Source: DASRJW01 sp964567755 (GTDB lineage Bacteria > Krumholzibacteriota > Krumholzibacteriia > G020349025). Taken from it: 64,000 nt of DNA. This document shows, one piece after another, positions 34,932 to 43,952 of the stretch. The position numbers and the translations under genes are program-made. Numbering within the stretch: the first letter of the stretch is position 1; the number at the start of each line of letters is the position of its first letter. The notes under the pieces were generated by a model. It had not been told where the DNA came from and made no database searches. It saw nothing but the letters and a program-made list of their open reading frames with translations. The stretch spans positions 124,001-188,000 of the forward strand of contig CAZMNW010000001.1 of assembly GCA_964567755.1 (NCBI GenBank), in the 5' to 3' direction.

Positions 34932-35395
34932 CCCACTGTCATAATGCGCATCTCCACCGGCGCACCGGGAGCCAGAAGCGCCGTCGTCCCTACCGCCGTC
35001 CACGCCGGATAGGCGTCGGGGAAATACTCCTTGTGGATGACGGGAAACTTGGCGAATTCCTGCTGAAAAGTCTCCGCGTCGCGGCCTTCGGCATGGAAGG
35101 TCGTGATCTCCACCACGTCGCTCGTCGTCGCACCCGCGGCTGCCAGATGCATCTTCGCGCGCTCGAACATATTGCGGATCTTGCCCTCGTAGGTCTCGGC
35201 GCCCCCGGCCGGGATCCCCGATACGATGACCATGTCGCCCACACGCACGACGGGGGCGTAGTGATAGTTGTCGTAAGATCGTTCCGTCCCCTTCGGGATG
35301 ATGATGCGCTTGCCCGGCGGCGATTGAGCGAGCGCCCATGTCACGGTGCAAATGAGCACGATCACCGCTGCGATTCCTTGCCACGAGCGTTTCAT
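34928..35395 (-). CDS. exported RidA-family protein lacking the deaminase arginine
   Basis: ATG 35395 follows GGAGGAAA, giving 155 residues; the frame is open further upstream but only as shadow. A signal peptide (GIAAVIVLICTVTWALAQ) precedes a YjgF/RidA fold: APVVRVGDMVIVSGIPAGG, MFERAKMHLAAAGATTSDVVEITTF, YPAWTAVGTTALLAPGAPVEM. RidA enzymes use an Arg in a PARS-type motif to hydrolyse enamines; here the aligned residue is Trp (YPAWTAV). So it is probably a non-deaminase member working outside the cytoplasm. The next gene upstream is divergent. Confidence 0.85.
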   Translation of the reverse strand: MKRSWQGIAAVIVLICTVTWALAQSPPGKRIIIPKGTERSYDNYHYAPVVRVGDMVIVSGIPAGGAETYEGKIRNMFERAKMHLAAAGATTSDVVEITTFHAEGRDAETFQQEFAKFPVIHKEYFPDAYPAWTAVGTTALLAPGAPVEMRIMTVG

Positions 35396-35531
35396 GATTT
35401 TCCTCCGAGGGTGGGGGGCGAGCCGCGGATCGTGGCACGATGACCCGCCGGCGCTCGAAGCACTAGACTGTGTGGCCGGAACGGCTGGGTGGTGCGTAGG
35501 AACGTGCCTGCATGCTGCGGGAGGTGCAGTG

Positions 35532-36764
35532 ATGCTTTGCGAGCGGACAGTCGATGTGGCGGTGATCGGAGGCGGCATCGTGGGGCTCGCGACCGCGATG
35601 GCGCTCGGCCGCATCCCGGGACTGTCACTCTTGGTTCTCGAAGCCGAAAGCGAGCTTGCCCGCCATCAAACGAGTCACAACAGTGGCGTCATTCACTCCG
35701 GCCTGTATTACGATCCGGGCTCTTTCAAGGCGCGGTTGTGCGTCGAGGGCCGGGAAGCGCTGTACCGGTTCTGCGCCGCGCATGACATTCCGCACGAGCG
35801 GTGCGGCAAACTCGTGGTGGCCACCCATGCGAGCGAGATTCCGCAACTCGATGCGTTGGAACAGCGCGGACGCGCCAACGGCCTGCAGGGTTTGCGACGG
35901 CTGCGGCCCGAAGAGATCCGCGCGCACGAACCGTATGCGCGCGGCATCGATGGGCTCTTCGTCGCTGAGACGGGAATCGTGGACTTCGCCGCCGTGGCCA
36001 ACGCCTTCGCGCGCATCGTGCGCGACCGGGGTGGCGTGATCGAGACGCAGGCTCGCTTCCGTCGTGCCACGCGCCGCGACGATCGACTCGTGCTCACGAC
36101 CACACGCGGCGACGTCTGCTGCCGCCACCTGGTGGCCTGCGCCGGGTTGCAAGCGGATCGCGTCGCGCGCGCCTGCGGTCTCGACCCCGGCGTGCGCATC
36201 GTGCCCTTTCGCGGCGAGTACTACGCGCTCGTCCCTGAGCGCCAACATCTGGTGCGCAACCTCATCTACCCGGTCCCCGACCCGCGCTTCCCCTTCCTCG
36301 GCGTTCACTTCACCCGGCTCGTGAACGGCGGTGTCGAAGCCGGACCGAACGCGGTACTGGCGTGGAAGCGCGAGGGCTATGCACGCGGCAGCTTCTCGTG
36401 GCGCGACGCGTGCGAGTGGGTCGCCTATCCGGGCTTCTGGCGCATGGGGCGGCGTCATGGACGCATCGCATTCGCGGAAGCCTGGCGGTCGCTGTCCAAG
36501 CGCGCTTTCGTCACGGAACTGCAACGCCTGGTGCCTGACCTACGAGTCGAGGACGTGCGCCGCGATGGCGCCGGTGTGCGGGCGATGGCGGTCGGACCGG
36601 ACGGGAAGTTCGTCCACGACTTCCACTTCGCCGAGTCTGAGCGGATGATCCACGTGCTCAACGCGCCCTCGCCCGCGGCCACCGCCGCGATCGCCATTGG
36701 TCAGCACATCGCCGCACGCGCCATCCAACGCTTCGGCCTGGCGGATTCCACGATCGCAGAGTAG
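35532..36764 (+). CDS. lhgO: L-2-hydroxyglutarate oxidase-like FAD enzyme
   Basis: ATG 35532 is seven bases after GGGAGG, giving 410 residues. It has the FAD-binding motif VAVIGGGIVGLATAMAL near the start and HQTSHNSGVIHSGLYYDPGS, the hallmark of the LhgO/L2HGDH branch of DAO-type oxidoreductases. The C-terminal part includes GPDGKFVHDFHF and NAPSPAATAA. It should oxidise L-2-hydroxyglutarate to 2-oxoglutarate and pass electrons to quinone or oxygen. It is 11 bases upstream of the class V aminotransferase gene. Confidence 0.92.
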   Translation: MLCERTVDVAVIGGGIVGLATAMALGRIPGLSLLVLEAESELARHQTSHNSGVIHSGLYYDPGSFKARLCVEGREALYRFCAAHDIPHERCGKLVVATHASEIPQLDALEQRGRANGLQGLRRLRPEEIRAHEPYARGIDGLFVAETGIVDFAAVANAFARIVRDRGGVIETQARFRRATRRDDRLVLTTTRGDVCCRHLVACAGLQADRVARACGLDPGVRIVPFRGEYYALVPERQHLVRNLIYPVPDPRFPFLGVHFTRLVNGGVEAGPNAVLAWKREGYARGSFSWRDACEWVAYPGFWRMGRRHGRIAFAEAWRSLSKRAFVTELQRLVPDLRVEDVRRDGAGVRAMAVGPDGKFVHDFHFAESERMIHVLNAPSPAATAAIAIGQHIAARAIQRFGLADSTIAE

Positions 36765-36775
36765 GCTATGTCGCC

Positions 36776-38017
36776 ATGACTCAGAATTTCGACGTGACGC
36801 GCGTGCGCGAGCACTTCCCCGCCGTCATTCGGCCGCGCGCACCAATCTATTTCGACAACCCGGCCGGAACCCAGGTGACGGGTGAAGTCGCCGCCGCCGT
36901 GCGCGACTACCTGCTGTTCGACAACGCCAATCATGGCGGCGTCTTTGCGACTTGCCAGCGCTCAAACACCATGCTGTACGAGACGCGCACTGCAATGGCC
37001 GATTTTCTCGGCGCCACCTCGCCCGACGAGATCGTCTTTGGCCCCAACATGACCACGCTCACCTTTGCCCTGAGCCGGGCCCTCGGCCGCACGCTGCGAC
37101 CGGGGGACGAGATCGTCGTCACCCGACTCGATCACGACGCTAACATCGCCCCCTGGCTCGCACTCGAGGAATGCGGCGCCGTCGTCCGCTGGGTCGATGT
37201 GCATCCCGAAGACTGCAGCCTCGATCTCGAGTCGCTGGCGGCTATCCTCGGCCCACGCACGAAGCTCGTCGCCGTGGGCTTGGCCTCCAATGCCGTGGGG
37301 ACGGTGAACGACGTGCCGCGCATTGTGCGCATGGCGCACGCAGTCGATGCGCGCGTGTTCGTCGACGCGGTGCACTACGCACCGCATGGACCGATCGATG
37401 TCGAACAATTGGACTGCGATTTCTTGGCATGCTCCGTCTACAAGTTCTTCGGTCCGCACCTGGGGGTGCTGTGGGGACGCCGCGAGTACCTCGAGCGCCT
37501 GCCGGCCTACAAAGTGCGCTCGGCGGCGGACGCTTCCCCCGACAAGTTCGAGACCGGCACGCAGAATCACGAGGGCGTCGCCGGAACCCTCGAGGCATTG
37601 CATTATCTCGAATGGCTCGGGAACGAGCTGGCCCCGGCACCGGTACACACGCGCCGCACGCGGCTCCAAGCCGCCATGCACGGCATTCGCGCGCGCGAAC
37701 GCGAGCTGTCGCGCGCGCTCCTCGACGGGCTCCAGTCGGTGCCGGGGCTACGCATCTGGGGAATCACGGACCACGATCGCGCCGGTGACCGCGTGCCCAC
37801 GGTTTCCTTCACGTGCGCGTCTCACACCCCGCGCGAGGTCGCCGAACACCTGGCGCGCCGCGACATTCAGGTATGGGACGGCAATCACTTCGCCCTCACC
37901 ATCATGGAAACGCTCGGTCTGCAGCAATCGGGTGGCACGGTGCGCGCCGGTGCCGTGCATTACAACACGCACGAGGAGATCGATCGCTTGGTCCAGGCGC
38001 TGCACGCAATGACATAG
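36776..38017 (+). CDS. class V aminotransferase, cysteine desulfurase-like
   Basis: This 413-residue protein opens with FDVTRVREHFPAVIRPRAPIYFDNPAGTQV, typical of a cysteine-desulfurase-like branch. PLP residues are visible: Asp in VDAVHYAPH and the Schiff-base Lys in CSVYKFFGPHLGVLWG. HDANIAPW and TGTQNHEG are also family-typical. It lacks a clear IscS/SufS catalytic-Cys loop, so it may be a lyase of another amino acid. It is probably co-transcribed with the oxidase upstream. It converges with a decayed locus on the minus strand. Confidence 0.9.
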   Translation: MTQNFDVTRVREHFPAVIRPRAPIYFDNPAGTQVTGEVAAAVRDYLLFDNANHGGVFATCQRSNTMLYETRTAMADFLGATSPDEIVFGPNMTTLTFALSRALGRTLRPGDEIVVTRLDHDANIAPWLALEECGAVVRWVDVHPEDCSLDLESLAAILGPRTKLVAVGLASNAVGTVNDVPRIVRMAHAVDARVFVDAVHYAPHGPIDVEQLDCDFLACSVYKFFGPHLGVLWGRREYLERLPAYKVRSAADASPDKFETGTQNHEGVAGTLEALHYLEWLGNELAPAPVHTRRTRLQAAMHGIRARERELSRALLDGLQSVPGLRIWGITDHDRAGDRVPTVSFTCASHTPREVAEHLARRDIQVWDGNHFALTIMETLGLQQSGGTVRAGAVHYNTHEEIDRLVQALHAMT

Positions 38018-38026
38018 TGAGGACAC

Positions 38027-38195
38027 TCACGGGCGGAGAAGGGCATCTTCCGTCGCGTCGTTCTGTGGACCGACGCTCACGGATCGAACCGATTCGCCCG
38101 AGAGATAACGTGCCCGAGCGACGTCGATGATGCGTTGCATGAGTTGGTCGAACGGATAGCCGGCCTGCGCGCCAGCCCGGGCGAACGATCCGTAT
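38027..38195 (-). pseudogene. probable remnant of an ATP-grasp (D-Ala-D-Ala ligase-like) C-terminus
   Basis: In a frame shifted from the neighbouring truncated gene, the minus strand reads SFARAGAQAGYPFDQL then MQRIIDVARARYLSGES and runs to a TGA at 38029-38027. The pattern of a small Ala/Gly-rich turn followed by an aromatic and a terminal helix (FDQLMQRIIDVAR) resembles the C-terminus of D-Ala-D-Ala ligase-like ATP-grasp enzymes. The rest of such a gene is absent. It looks like the 3' end left by a deletion. The family call is by eye only. Confidence 0.35.
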
Positions 38196-38835
38196 CACCG
38201 CCTGCGCCAGTGCCGGTGATCTTCGCGTAGCCGACCTTGACGCCGGCGAGCGTCAATCCCCTGACCAGGAAAGCGGCTGACTGTGTTTTCCCGGAGTCCA
38301 TCGAGGTGCCGACGACGGCGACGGTTGCGGGGCAATGACCCACGAGCCGGTCCACGGTGTGCAGAGCGTAATCGCGTAGATTCGCCGGCTCGCCGGACGC
38401 GTCCGCAAGCAACCCGAGAGGCGTGATTTGTGTCGGGCCTTTGGCGACTTTCGCGTGCCACGAGAGCGCCTTGGCAGCAACTCCGCCGCTCGCAACAAGC
38501 TGGCACGGGCCTAACGTCTTCGGAACGACCGCCTCGAACTGACTCGGCGCATAGCGGTTGCCGTAGGTCACGACGATTTCATCGCCGACGAACAAATGTC
38601 TCCGGCGGCCATCGGGCAACTGCAGGCCCGTATGGTAACCAACCACGTCGACTCGAGCCAACACGAGGTCTCCAGCGTTCGGTGCACTCGCTTCACGCAG
38701 GATCTTGACCAGTGCGCCACGCGGAACGCGCCGCGTCGTGAACGCCCAGGACGCGCGCCTGAGTCGCGCGACGCCGTTCTGGACCTGACCCCGCGTCTTC
38801 CCATTCCCGAATGTGGAAACGCTGGGATCAATCAT
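38196..38835 (-). pseudogene. truncated P-loop (DUF1611-like) protein
   Basis: From ATG 38835 the frame gives a coherent protein for about 210 residues: VPRGALVKILREAS, AGDLVLARVDVVGYHTGLQLPDGRR, GDEIVVTYGNRYAPSQFEAVVP, and a P-loop VVGTSMDSGKTQSAAFLVRGL followed by YAKITGTGAGGDT. Relatives continue for more than 100 residues after that segment. Here the sequence after GGDTD turns into low-complexity Arg/Ser text to 38077, so the gene is cut near 38190. The first 210 codons contain no stop, which suggests recent damage. Confidence 0.65.
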
Positions 38836-39179
38836 GTCGCGAACTCCCTACTTGACATCGAATGTTCTGGGTCGATGCGACGCACGCTTGCAGCTCGCGT
38901 CAGTGGAACTGGTGCACATGATCCGCAGACCAGATGACCGTCAGCCGCGCCAACGACGGACGCAAACTCCGTTTGCGCTGAAAGTTTAGCCCGAACAGAA
39001 TACGGAATCGCATTAAGAATAGGCAAGATGCCTGGCACCCATCCCCTGTTCTGAGGCGGGTGACGAGCTGCGAGCGGAGCGAGAAACTCTTGAAATTTGC
39101 CCCAATTAGGCGGATTCAAAGTCTGGGTCCTGCGACAGATCCGCAAAATCTGCAGAGCCGCGTTTACGCGGCCGGTCTC
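38836..39179. other. 344-base gap with no gene
   Basis: I see no supported CDS. A TTGACA lies at 38854 on the plus strand without a good -10. A short CCGCG-TTTA-CGCGG palindrome lies near 39160-39173, just downstream of the minus-strand gene at 39180-39605; it has no T run and is a poor terminator. The gap presumably carries the promoter for the truncated P-loop gene. Confidence 0.4.
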
Positions 39180-39605
39180 TTAGAAGCTCTCGGTGCTCAC
39201 CAGCCGGTCGCCCTGGAATACGTAGGTGACATGCTGGCTGGCGTAGGTCCAGCGTTCGGTCAACACGCCAGCGTAGTCTTCTCGTGTCCGATAGGTTGGA
39301 GCGCCGGCCCTTTCGAACACGCCGGCCCGATCTCCTGCCAACAGGAGCTGCCAGTTCGCGTACCGCACTTGCTTGCGCTCTTTGGAACCGCGCACGGTGA
39401 GGAAGTAACGTTCTTCGTTCCCGCGTTCCTCGACCGTCACATCGACGCGATGTTTGGTGAGCACGACGCGCGTCGCTCGACCCGACTTTTCGAGGTCGAT
39501 GACCTGGCGCATTTCTTGGAGAAGACTGGCTTCTGCGTCAATTGCCCCAAGAGCAAGAATGGCGACGACGCTCGAAAGGAGGAAACGAAACGATTGCATT
39601 TGCAT
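39180..39605 (-). CDS. small secreted hypothetical protein
   Basis: ATG 39605 follows GCGGAG and gives 141 residues with a signal peptide (FLLSSVVAILALGAIDAEA). The mature part is basic and strand-rich: SGRATRVVLTKHRVDVTVEER, YFLTVRGSKERKQVRY, then GAPTYRTREDYAGVLTERWTY and VTYVFQGDRLVSTESF. That tail resembles small envelope proteins that carry a short 'outer membrane lipoprotein'-like fold, but I cannot name a family. It lies 111 bases downstream of leuS on the same strand. Confidence 0.7.
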   Translation of the reverse strand: MQMQSFRFLLSSVVAILALGAIDAEASLLQEMRQVIDLEKSGRATRVVLTKHRVDVTVEERGNEERYFLTVRGSKERKQVRYANWQLLLAGDRAGVFERAGAPTYRTREDYAGVLTERWTYASQHVTYVFQGDRLVSTESF

Positions 39606-39716
39606 GGTTGCTCCGCAAGCCAAGATCCAAGGGGCCGCCTCTTGATTATAACCGACCCGGGGACCGACGCGACGGCCAGTTGGAATACGAGCCCCCATGG
39701 GTGTGCGGCGCGCACG

Positions 39717-42104
39717 TCAGACGACGACATTCACCAACCGCCCTTTGACGACGACGACGTTGCGGGGTTTTTTCCCGGCGAGCGCCTCCTGAACCGCACG
39801 CTCTTGCAGCGCGCGCGCACACAGCTCCGCCTCGCCAGTGTCCGCCGCCACGGTGAAGCGCCCGCGCACCTTGCCGTTCAGCTGCACCACGACCTCCATT
39901 TCGTCCTCCCTGGCGAGCTCGGCGTCGTACTGCGGCCAAACGCTCCGGAAGACGCTGCCCCGCTCTCCGAGCGCCTCCCAGAGCTCCTCGGCCAGGAACG
40001 GGGCCATCGGAGCCATGAGCTGCACCAGGACCTTGGCCGTCGGGCGGGTGACCTCCTTGGCCAAGTTCATGAGCTCCATGATGGCCGCGATCGACGTATT
40101 GAAGTGCAGATCGCCATCCATGGAGCGCGTGATCTTGGCGATCGTCTGGTGCAGCTTGCGTTGCACCTCGCGCGACTCTTCGCCGTCGCGGGCGCTCTGC
40201 ACGCGCTCCCAGAAGCGCAAGACGAAGCGCTGCGCCCCCACCAGACCCGTTTCCTTCCATGAGATTGGATCCGCGCTCGGCGCGAAAAAAAACATGGCGA
40301 TGCGGCTCACGTCGACGCCGAATTGATCCATGACGTCGTTGGGCGAGACGACATTGCCCTTCGACTTCGACATCAGCTCGCCCCGGGCATCGTAGACCAT
40401 GCCGTGGTTGAACAGCCGCAGCGTCGGCTCATCCATCGGCAGCCAGCCGGTATCGTGCAGCACCTTGGTGATGAAACGGAAGTAGAGCAAGTGCATGCAC
40501 GCGTGCTCGTCGCCGCCGATGTAGAGATCGACGGGGAGCCAGCTCGCTGCGGCCTTCTTGTCCCACGGTGCGCTGCCGTTGCGCGGATCGATGTAGCGGA
40601 ACAAGTACCACGACGAGCACATGAAGGTGTCCATCGTGTCGGGATCGCGCTGCGCAGTGCCGCCGCAACTCGGGCACTGGGCCTGCATGAAGCTCGGGTT
40701 GTCGGCGAGCGGCGAGCGTCCCTTTGGAATGAACTCGCGTTGATCGAGCGGCAGGAGCACCGGTAGCTGCTCTTGCGGCACCGGCTGCGCGCCACAGCGC
40801 TCGCAATGGATGATCGGGATCGGACAACCCCAGTAGCGTTGACGCGAGACGAGCCAGTCCTTGAGCCGGTAATTGATCTTCGCCCGGCCCAACGCCGATT
40901 CCTCCAGGAAGGCGATGACGCGGGGCATTCCCGCCGGCATCGGTGTCCCATCCAGCGCGCCCGAGTTCACCATCGTGCCCGCGCCGACGTAGGCCGCGGT
41001 CATCGCCGCCGGCTCCAGGCCGCCTTCGGGCGGTTGGATGACGACGCGAAGCGGAATGTCGTACCGCCGGGCAAAGTCGAAGTCGCGCGTGTCGTGTGCC
41101 GGCACGCCCATGACCACACCCGTGCCGTATGACGCCAACACGTAGTCGGCGACCCACAGTTGCACTTTTTCGCCGTTCAGTGGGTTGGTGACCCAGAGCC
41201 CGGTGAAAACGCCATCTTTGTCGCTCTCGGCCAGTCGCTCCCACTCTTTCTTGAGAGTGGATTTGCGGATGTAGTCCGCGACCCTGGAGTTCGTACGCGC
41301 CACCTCGGCGGCGAGCGGATGCTCGGGGGCCAAGACCATGAAGGTCACACCCCAGGCGGTGTCGGGGCGAGTGGTGAACACGGTCAAGGTGCGGCCGTCG
41401 CCAATGAAATCGATCTCGCAACCTTCGCTGCGGCCGATCCAGTTGCGTTGCAAGGTCTTGATCTTGTCGGGCCAGCCGGGCAGACGGTCGAGATCATCGA
41501 GCAGCCGCTGGGCGAAGTCGCTGTACTTGAAGAACCAGCAGTTCTCGATCTCCTTCTTGCCGACCTCGCCGTCGCACCTCCAGCAGCGTCCATCGTGCAC
41601 CAGCTCGTTGGCGAGAATGCCATCGTTGGGGCACCAGTTCACCAGCGACGAGGCGCGATAGGCCAGTCCCCGTTCGTAGAGCAGCAGGAACAACCATTGG
41701 GTCCACTTGTAGAAGTCCGGCTCGCAGGTGAGCACCTCGCGCTGCCAGTCATAGGAGATGCCCATGCGCTGCAACGTGGCGCGGCCCATGGCGATGTTGC
41801 GGTGCGTCCAATCGCGGGGGTGCACACCGTGCTTGATGGCCGCGTTCTCCGCCGGCAGGCCGAAGGCGTCCCAGCCGAAAGGGTGCAGCACGTTGTCGCC
41901 GCACATCATGCGGTAGCGCGCCACGACATCGCCGATGGAATAGTTGCGGAAATGGCCGATGTGAATGTCCCCGGACGGATAGGCGAACATCTCGAGGATG
42001 TAGTACTTCCGCCCCGGCGTCGTGGCGGTGTCGAAGAGACTATCCTGCCGCCATTTGGCGTGCCCCTTGGCTTCGATCGCTTTGAAATCGTACTTCGAGG
42101 TCAT
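39717..42104 (-). CDS. leuS: leucyl-tRNA synthetase
   Basis: ATG 42104 is chosen because it overlaps the upstream stop as ATGA and matches family N-termini (YDFKAIEAKGHAKWRQ). The 795-residue protein has HIGH at 48-51 (DIHIGHFRNYSIGD), the CP1 editing domain with GTGVVMGVPAHDTRD, a Cys4-type zinc-like knuckle (CERCG with CPSCG), and MSKSKGNVVSP near residue 578 as the KMSKS loop. It charges tRNA-Leu and edits mischarged amino acids. Slightly shorter than E. coli LeuRS. It follows a lipoprotein gene in one operon. Confidence 0.97.
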   Translation of the reverse strand: MTSKYDFKAIEAKGHAKWRQDSLFDTATTPGRKYYILEMFAYPSGDIHIGHFRNYSIGDVVARYRMMCGDNVLHPFGWDAFGLPAENAAIKHGVHPRDWTHRNIAMGRATLQRMGISYDWQREVLTCEPDFYKWTQWLFLLLYERGLAYRASSLVNWCPNDGILANELVHDGRCWRCDGEVGKKEIENCWFFKYSDFAQRLLDDLDRLPGWPDKIKTLQRNWIGRSEGCEIDFIGDGRTLTVFTTRPDTAWGVTFMVLAPEHPLAAEVARTNSRVADYIRKSTLKKEWERLAESDKDGVFTGLWVTNPLNGEKVQLWVADYVLASYGTGVVMGVPAHDTRDFDFARRYDIPLRVVIQPPEGGLEPAAMTAAYVGAGTMVNSGALDGTPMPAGMPRVIAFLEESALGRAKINYRLKDWLVSRQRYWGCPIPIIHCERCGAQPVPQEQLPVLLPLDQREFIPKGRSPLADNPSFMQAQCPSCGGTAQRDPDTMDTFMCSSWYLFRYIDPRNGSAPWDKKAAASWLPVDLYIGGDEHACMHLLYFRFITKVLHDTGWLPMDEPTLRLFNHGMVYDARGELMSKSKGNVVSPNDVMDQFGVDVSRIAMFFFAPSADPISWKETGLVGAQRFVLRFWERVQSARDGEESREVQRKLHQTIAKITRSMDGDLHFNTSIAAIMELMNLAKEVTRPTAKVLVQLMAPMAPFLAEELWEALGERGSVFRSVWPQYDAELAREDEMEVVVQLNGKVRGRFTVAADTGEAELCARALQERAVQEALAGKKPRNVVVVKGRLVNVVV

Positions 42105-43150
42105 CGACGCGCCGCCATCGTTAGCTGCCCGGTGTCTTGCAGATCGAGCGTCAGCGTGTCGAACGGGCCAGTCGGAGCCGTGGCGCCGACGAAGTAGAGA
42201 TTGCGCTCCTCGCTCCATACCGGCCCGACATCGGCGACGTAGACCACACTGCCGATGCTGAAGCCACGCGAATAGCCGAGGGTGGCGCCGTCGGGATCCA
42301 CGACCTCGAAGATGCCGAAATCCACCAGGTAGACGACTTCGAGGCCGTGGTCATGGACACCGCTTTGGGTTTCGATGGCACGCGAGGCATGCACGCGCGC
42401 GTGCAAGAACACGTCGCTCACCACCGACGGGATCAACTGGAAAATGAACTCGTGCCCGACGCGGAGGTCCGCCTCGAGGTATTTCCACGCGAGGTCGAGA
42501 TCGAAAACTCCGTAGAGGCCAATATAAGTGTCGGTCTTCTCCCACGCCCCGCCCCCGAGGAGGAGGGGATGAATCGGCGCGACGTCGATGCTGTCGGCGC
42601 GGACCGCTGGCCAAGGAGTCGTCTTCGGCGCGAGATCCGGCCGCGCTCGGCGCAGCTGCGCCAGGAAACCCGAAGCCACCGTGCCGCCCTCCCAGCTTCT
42701 GCCAGGCGAAGCGACTCTCCCAACCTTCGCCGCAGCGACAGGGATGTCGTCGATCCAGGCCCGAAGATTTTGTCCCATGGCGCCGGATTCCGTCGTCATC
42801 GTGCTATCGAACTGGAGCCTGTACGTGCTCAGCGCCGTTCCCAGAGGGACGCCCATGAGCGGTTCCTGCAGCAACGCGACGACCTCATCGAACGTCGGAG
42901 CAGGGGGAACGTCACCAGGGTTGGGATAAACCGCCACTTCCAGGGAATCACTCCAGTAGATGGAGCGTTCCTCGTACACCCAGTAATGCCCATCGTCGTT
43001 CGGCCAACTGTTGGCGAGATCGATGCCCCGCACCGGGACGGTGTCGTCATCACACCCGGAAACGAGACACGACACTGCGAAGATCCCGAGGCTCGCTCCG
43101 AACACGACCGTCGCAAAGCGACCGCGCACGGGTTGAGAATGGTTTCGCAC
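42101..43150 (-). CDS. hypothetical lipoprotein overlapping leuS
   Basis: GTG 43150 follows GGGGAGG by five bases, giving 349 residues; a frame from 43267 continues upstream without support. The signal peptide ends in the lipobox LVSGC followed by DDD, which in E. coli would favour inner-membrane retention. The mature part is strand-rich with repeated Trp/Tyr (DDGHYWVYEERSIYW, GLYGVFDLDLAWKYL, GLEVVYLVDFGIFEVVDPDG). I do not recognise a family. Its stop overlaps the leuS start by four bases, so leuS translation is likely coupled to it. Confidence 0.75.
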   Translation of the reverse strand: MRNHSQPVRGRFATVVFGASLGIFAVSCLVSGCDDDTVPVRGIDLANSWPNDDGHYWVYEERSIYWSDSLEVAVYPNPGDVPPAPTFDEVVALLQEPLMGVPLGTALSTYRLQFDSTMTTESGAMGQNLRAWIDDIPVAAAKVGRVASPGRSWEGGTVASGFLAQLRRARPDLAPKTTPWPAVRADSIDVAPIHPLLLGGGAWEKTDTYIGLYGVFDLDLAWKYLEADLRVGHEFIFQLIPSVVSDVFLHARVHASRAIETQSGVHDHGLEVVYLVDFGIFEVVDPDGATLGYSRGFSIGSVVYVADVGPVWSEERNLYFVGATAPTGPFDTLTLDLQDTGQLTMAARR

Positions 43151-43316
43151 GCGATCCTCCCCGGATCGAAGGCGAGGCCATTCTAGCCGCCCGCAGCTAG
43201 CAGCCTCAAGCGCGGCCGAGAATGCCGACGGCGCCCGTCCGTGGGACGAGCGCCGTCGCGATTGCATGCGTCATGGTCGCGTCTGCCACTGCTCGAGAGC
43301 GGCAGCGCGCGCCAGG

Positions 43317-43907
43317 TCACGACTTCTTGCGCTTGTAGGTGATCTCCACAATCTTCGCTTCGGTGCCGTCCTTGGCCACGTCGTACAGCTCGTTGACGCT
43401 GTGATCATCGGTCACGGTCTTGGTCACCGATTTCATGGTCTTCATCGACTTCGTCATCGGGTCCATGTAATTCGACTTCATCGTCAAGACCTTGCAGGCT
43501 CCGTCGCACGTGCCCTCGAAGTTCATCATCATGGTGCCGAAGGAGTCGAACCAGATTCCGACGTGCTTCTTGGTGGTGTTGTCGTAACCCCAAAGACCGC
43601 GGCCTTCCCATGGCATGCCCATCATCGGCGCCTTCGCCGTTTCCATCACGAAGCGGCCATCCATGATGCCCTCGATCGTGGCGGTGCCGGCCGATTCCAT
43701 CGGCGGTGCGCCGGGCGCCATCCACATCTTGCTGCTCATCTCCCAGGTGCCGACGGTCTTGGCCATCGCCTGATGATGCGGTCCCGGAGTCGCCGCCGCC
43801 ATCATCGACGCCATTTCGTCCTGACTCGGCTGCTTCTCTTGCGCTAGCACCGGCAACGCTAACATGCAGCAACCGACCAACATGCAGATCAACACTCGCT
43901 TACTCAC
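43317..43907 (-). CDS. DUF1579 domain-containing secreted protein
   Basis: This 196-residue protein has a signal peptide (LICMLVGCCMLALPVLAQ) and a body with the DUF1579 pattern: KTVGTWEMSSKMWMAPGAPP, IEGIMDGRFVMETAKAPMMGMPWEGRGLWGYDN and HVGIWFDSFGTMMMNFEG. It is rich in Met (about 10%). Function unknown; the fold is probably a lipocalin-like barrel. A GC-rich hairpin without T run lies downstream at 43226-43258. It lies 45 bases after the stop of the carrier gene. Confidence 0.85.
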   Translation of the reverse strand: MSKRVLICMLVGCCMLALPVLAQEKQPSQDEMASMMAAATPGPHHQAMAKTVGTWEMSSKMWMAPGAPPMESAGTATIEGIMDGRFVMETAKAPMMGMPWEGRGLWGYDNTTKKHVGIWFDSFGTMMMNFEGTCDGACKVLTMKSNYMDPMTKSMKTMKSVTKTVTDDHSVNELYDVAKDGTEAKIVEITYKRKKS

Positions 43908-43952
43908 GAACCGACCTCCTCGTTCGCTGCAGCCGCCGTGGCCGCAGGTCTT

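Noticed and set aside
43226..43258. GC-rich hairpin downstream of the DUF1579 gene
   Set aside because: Stem is imperfect and no T run follows on either strand, so I do not call a terminator.
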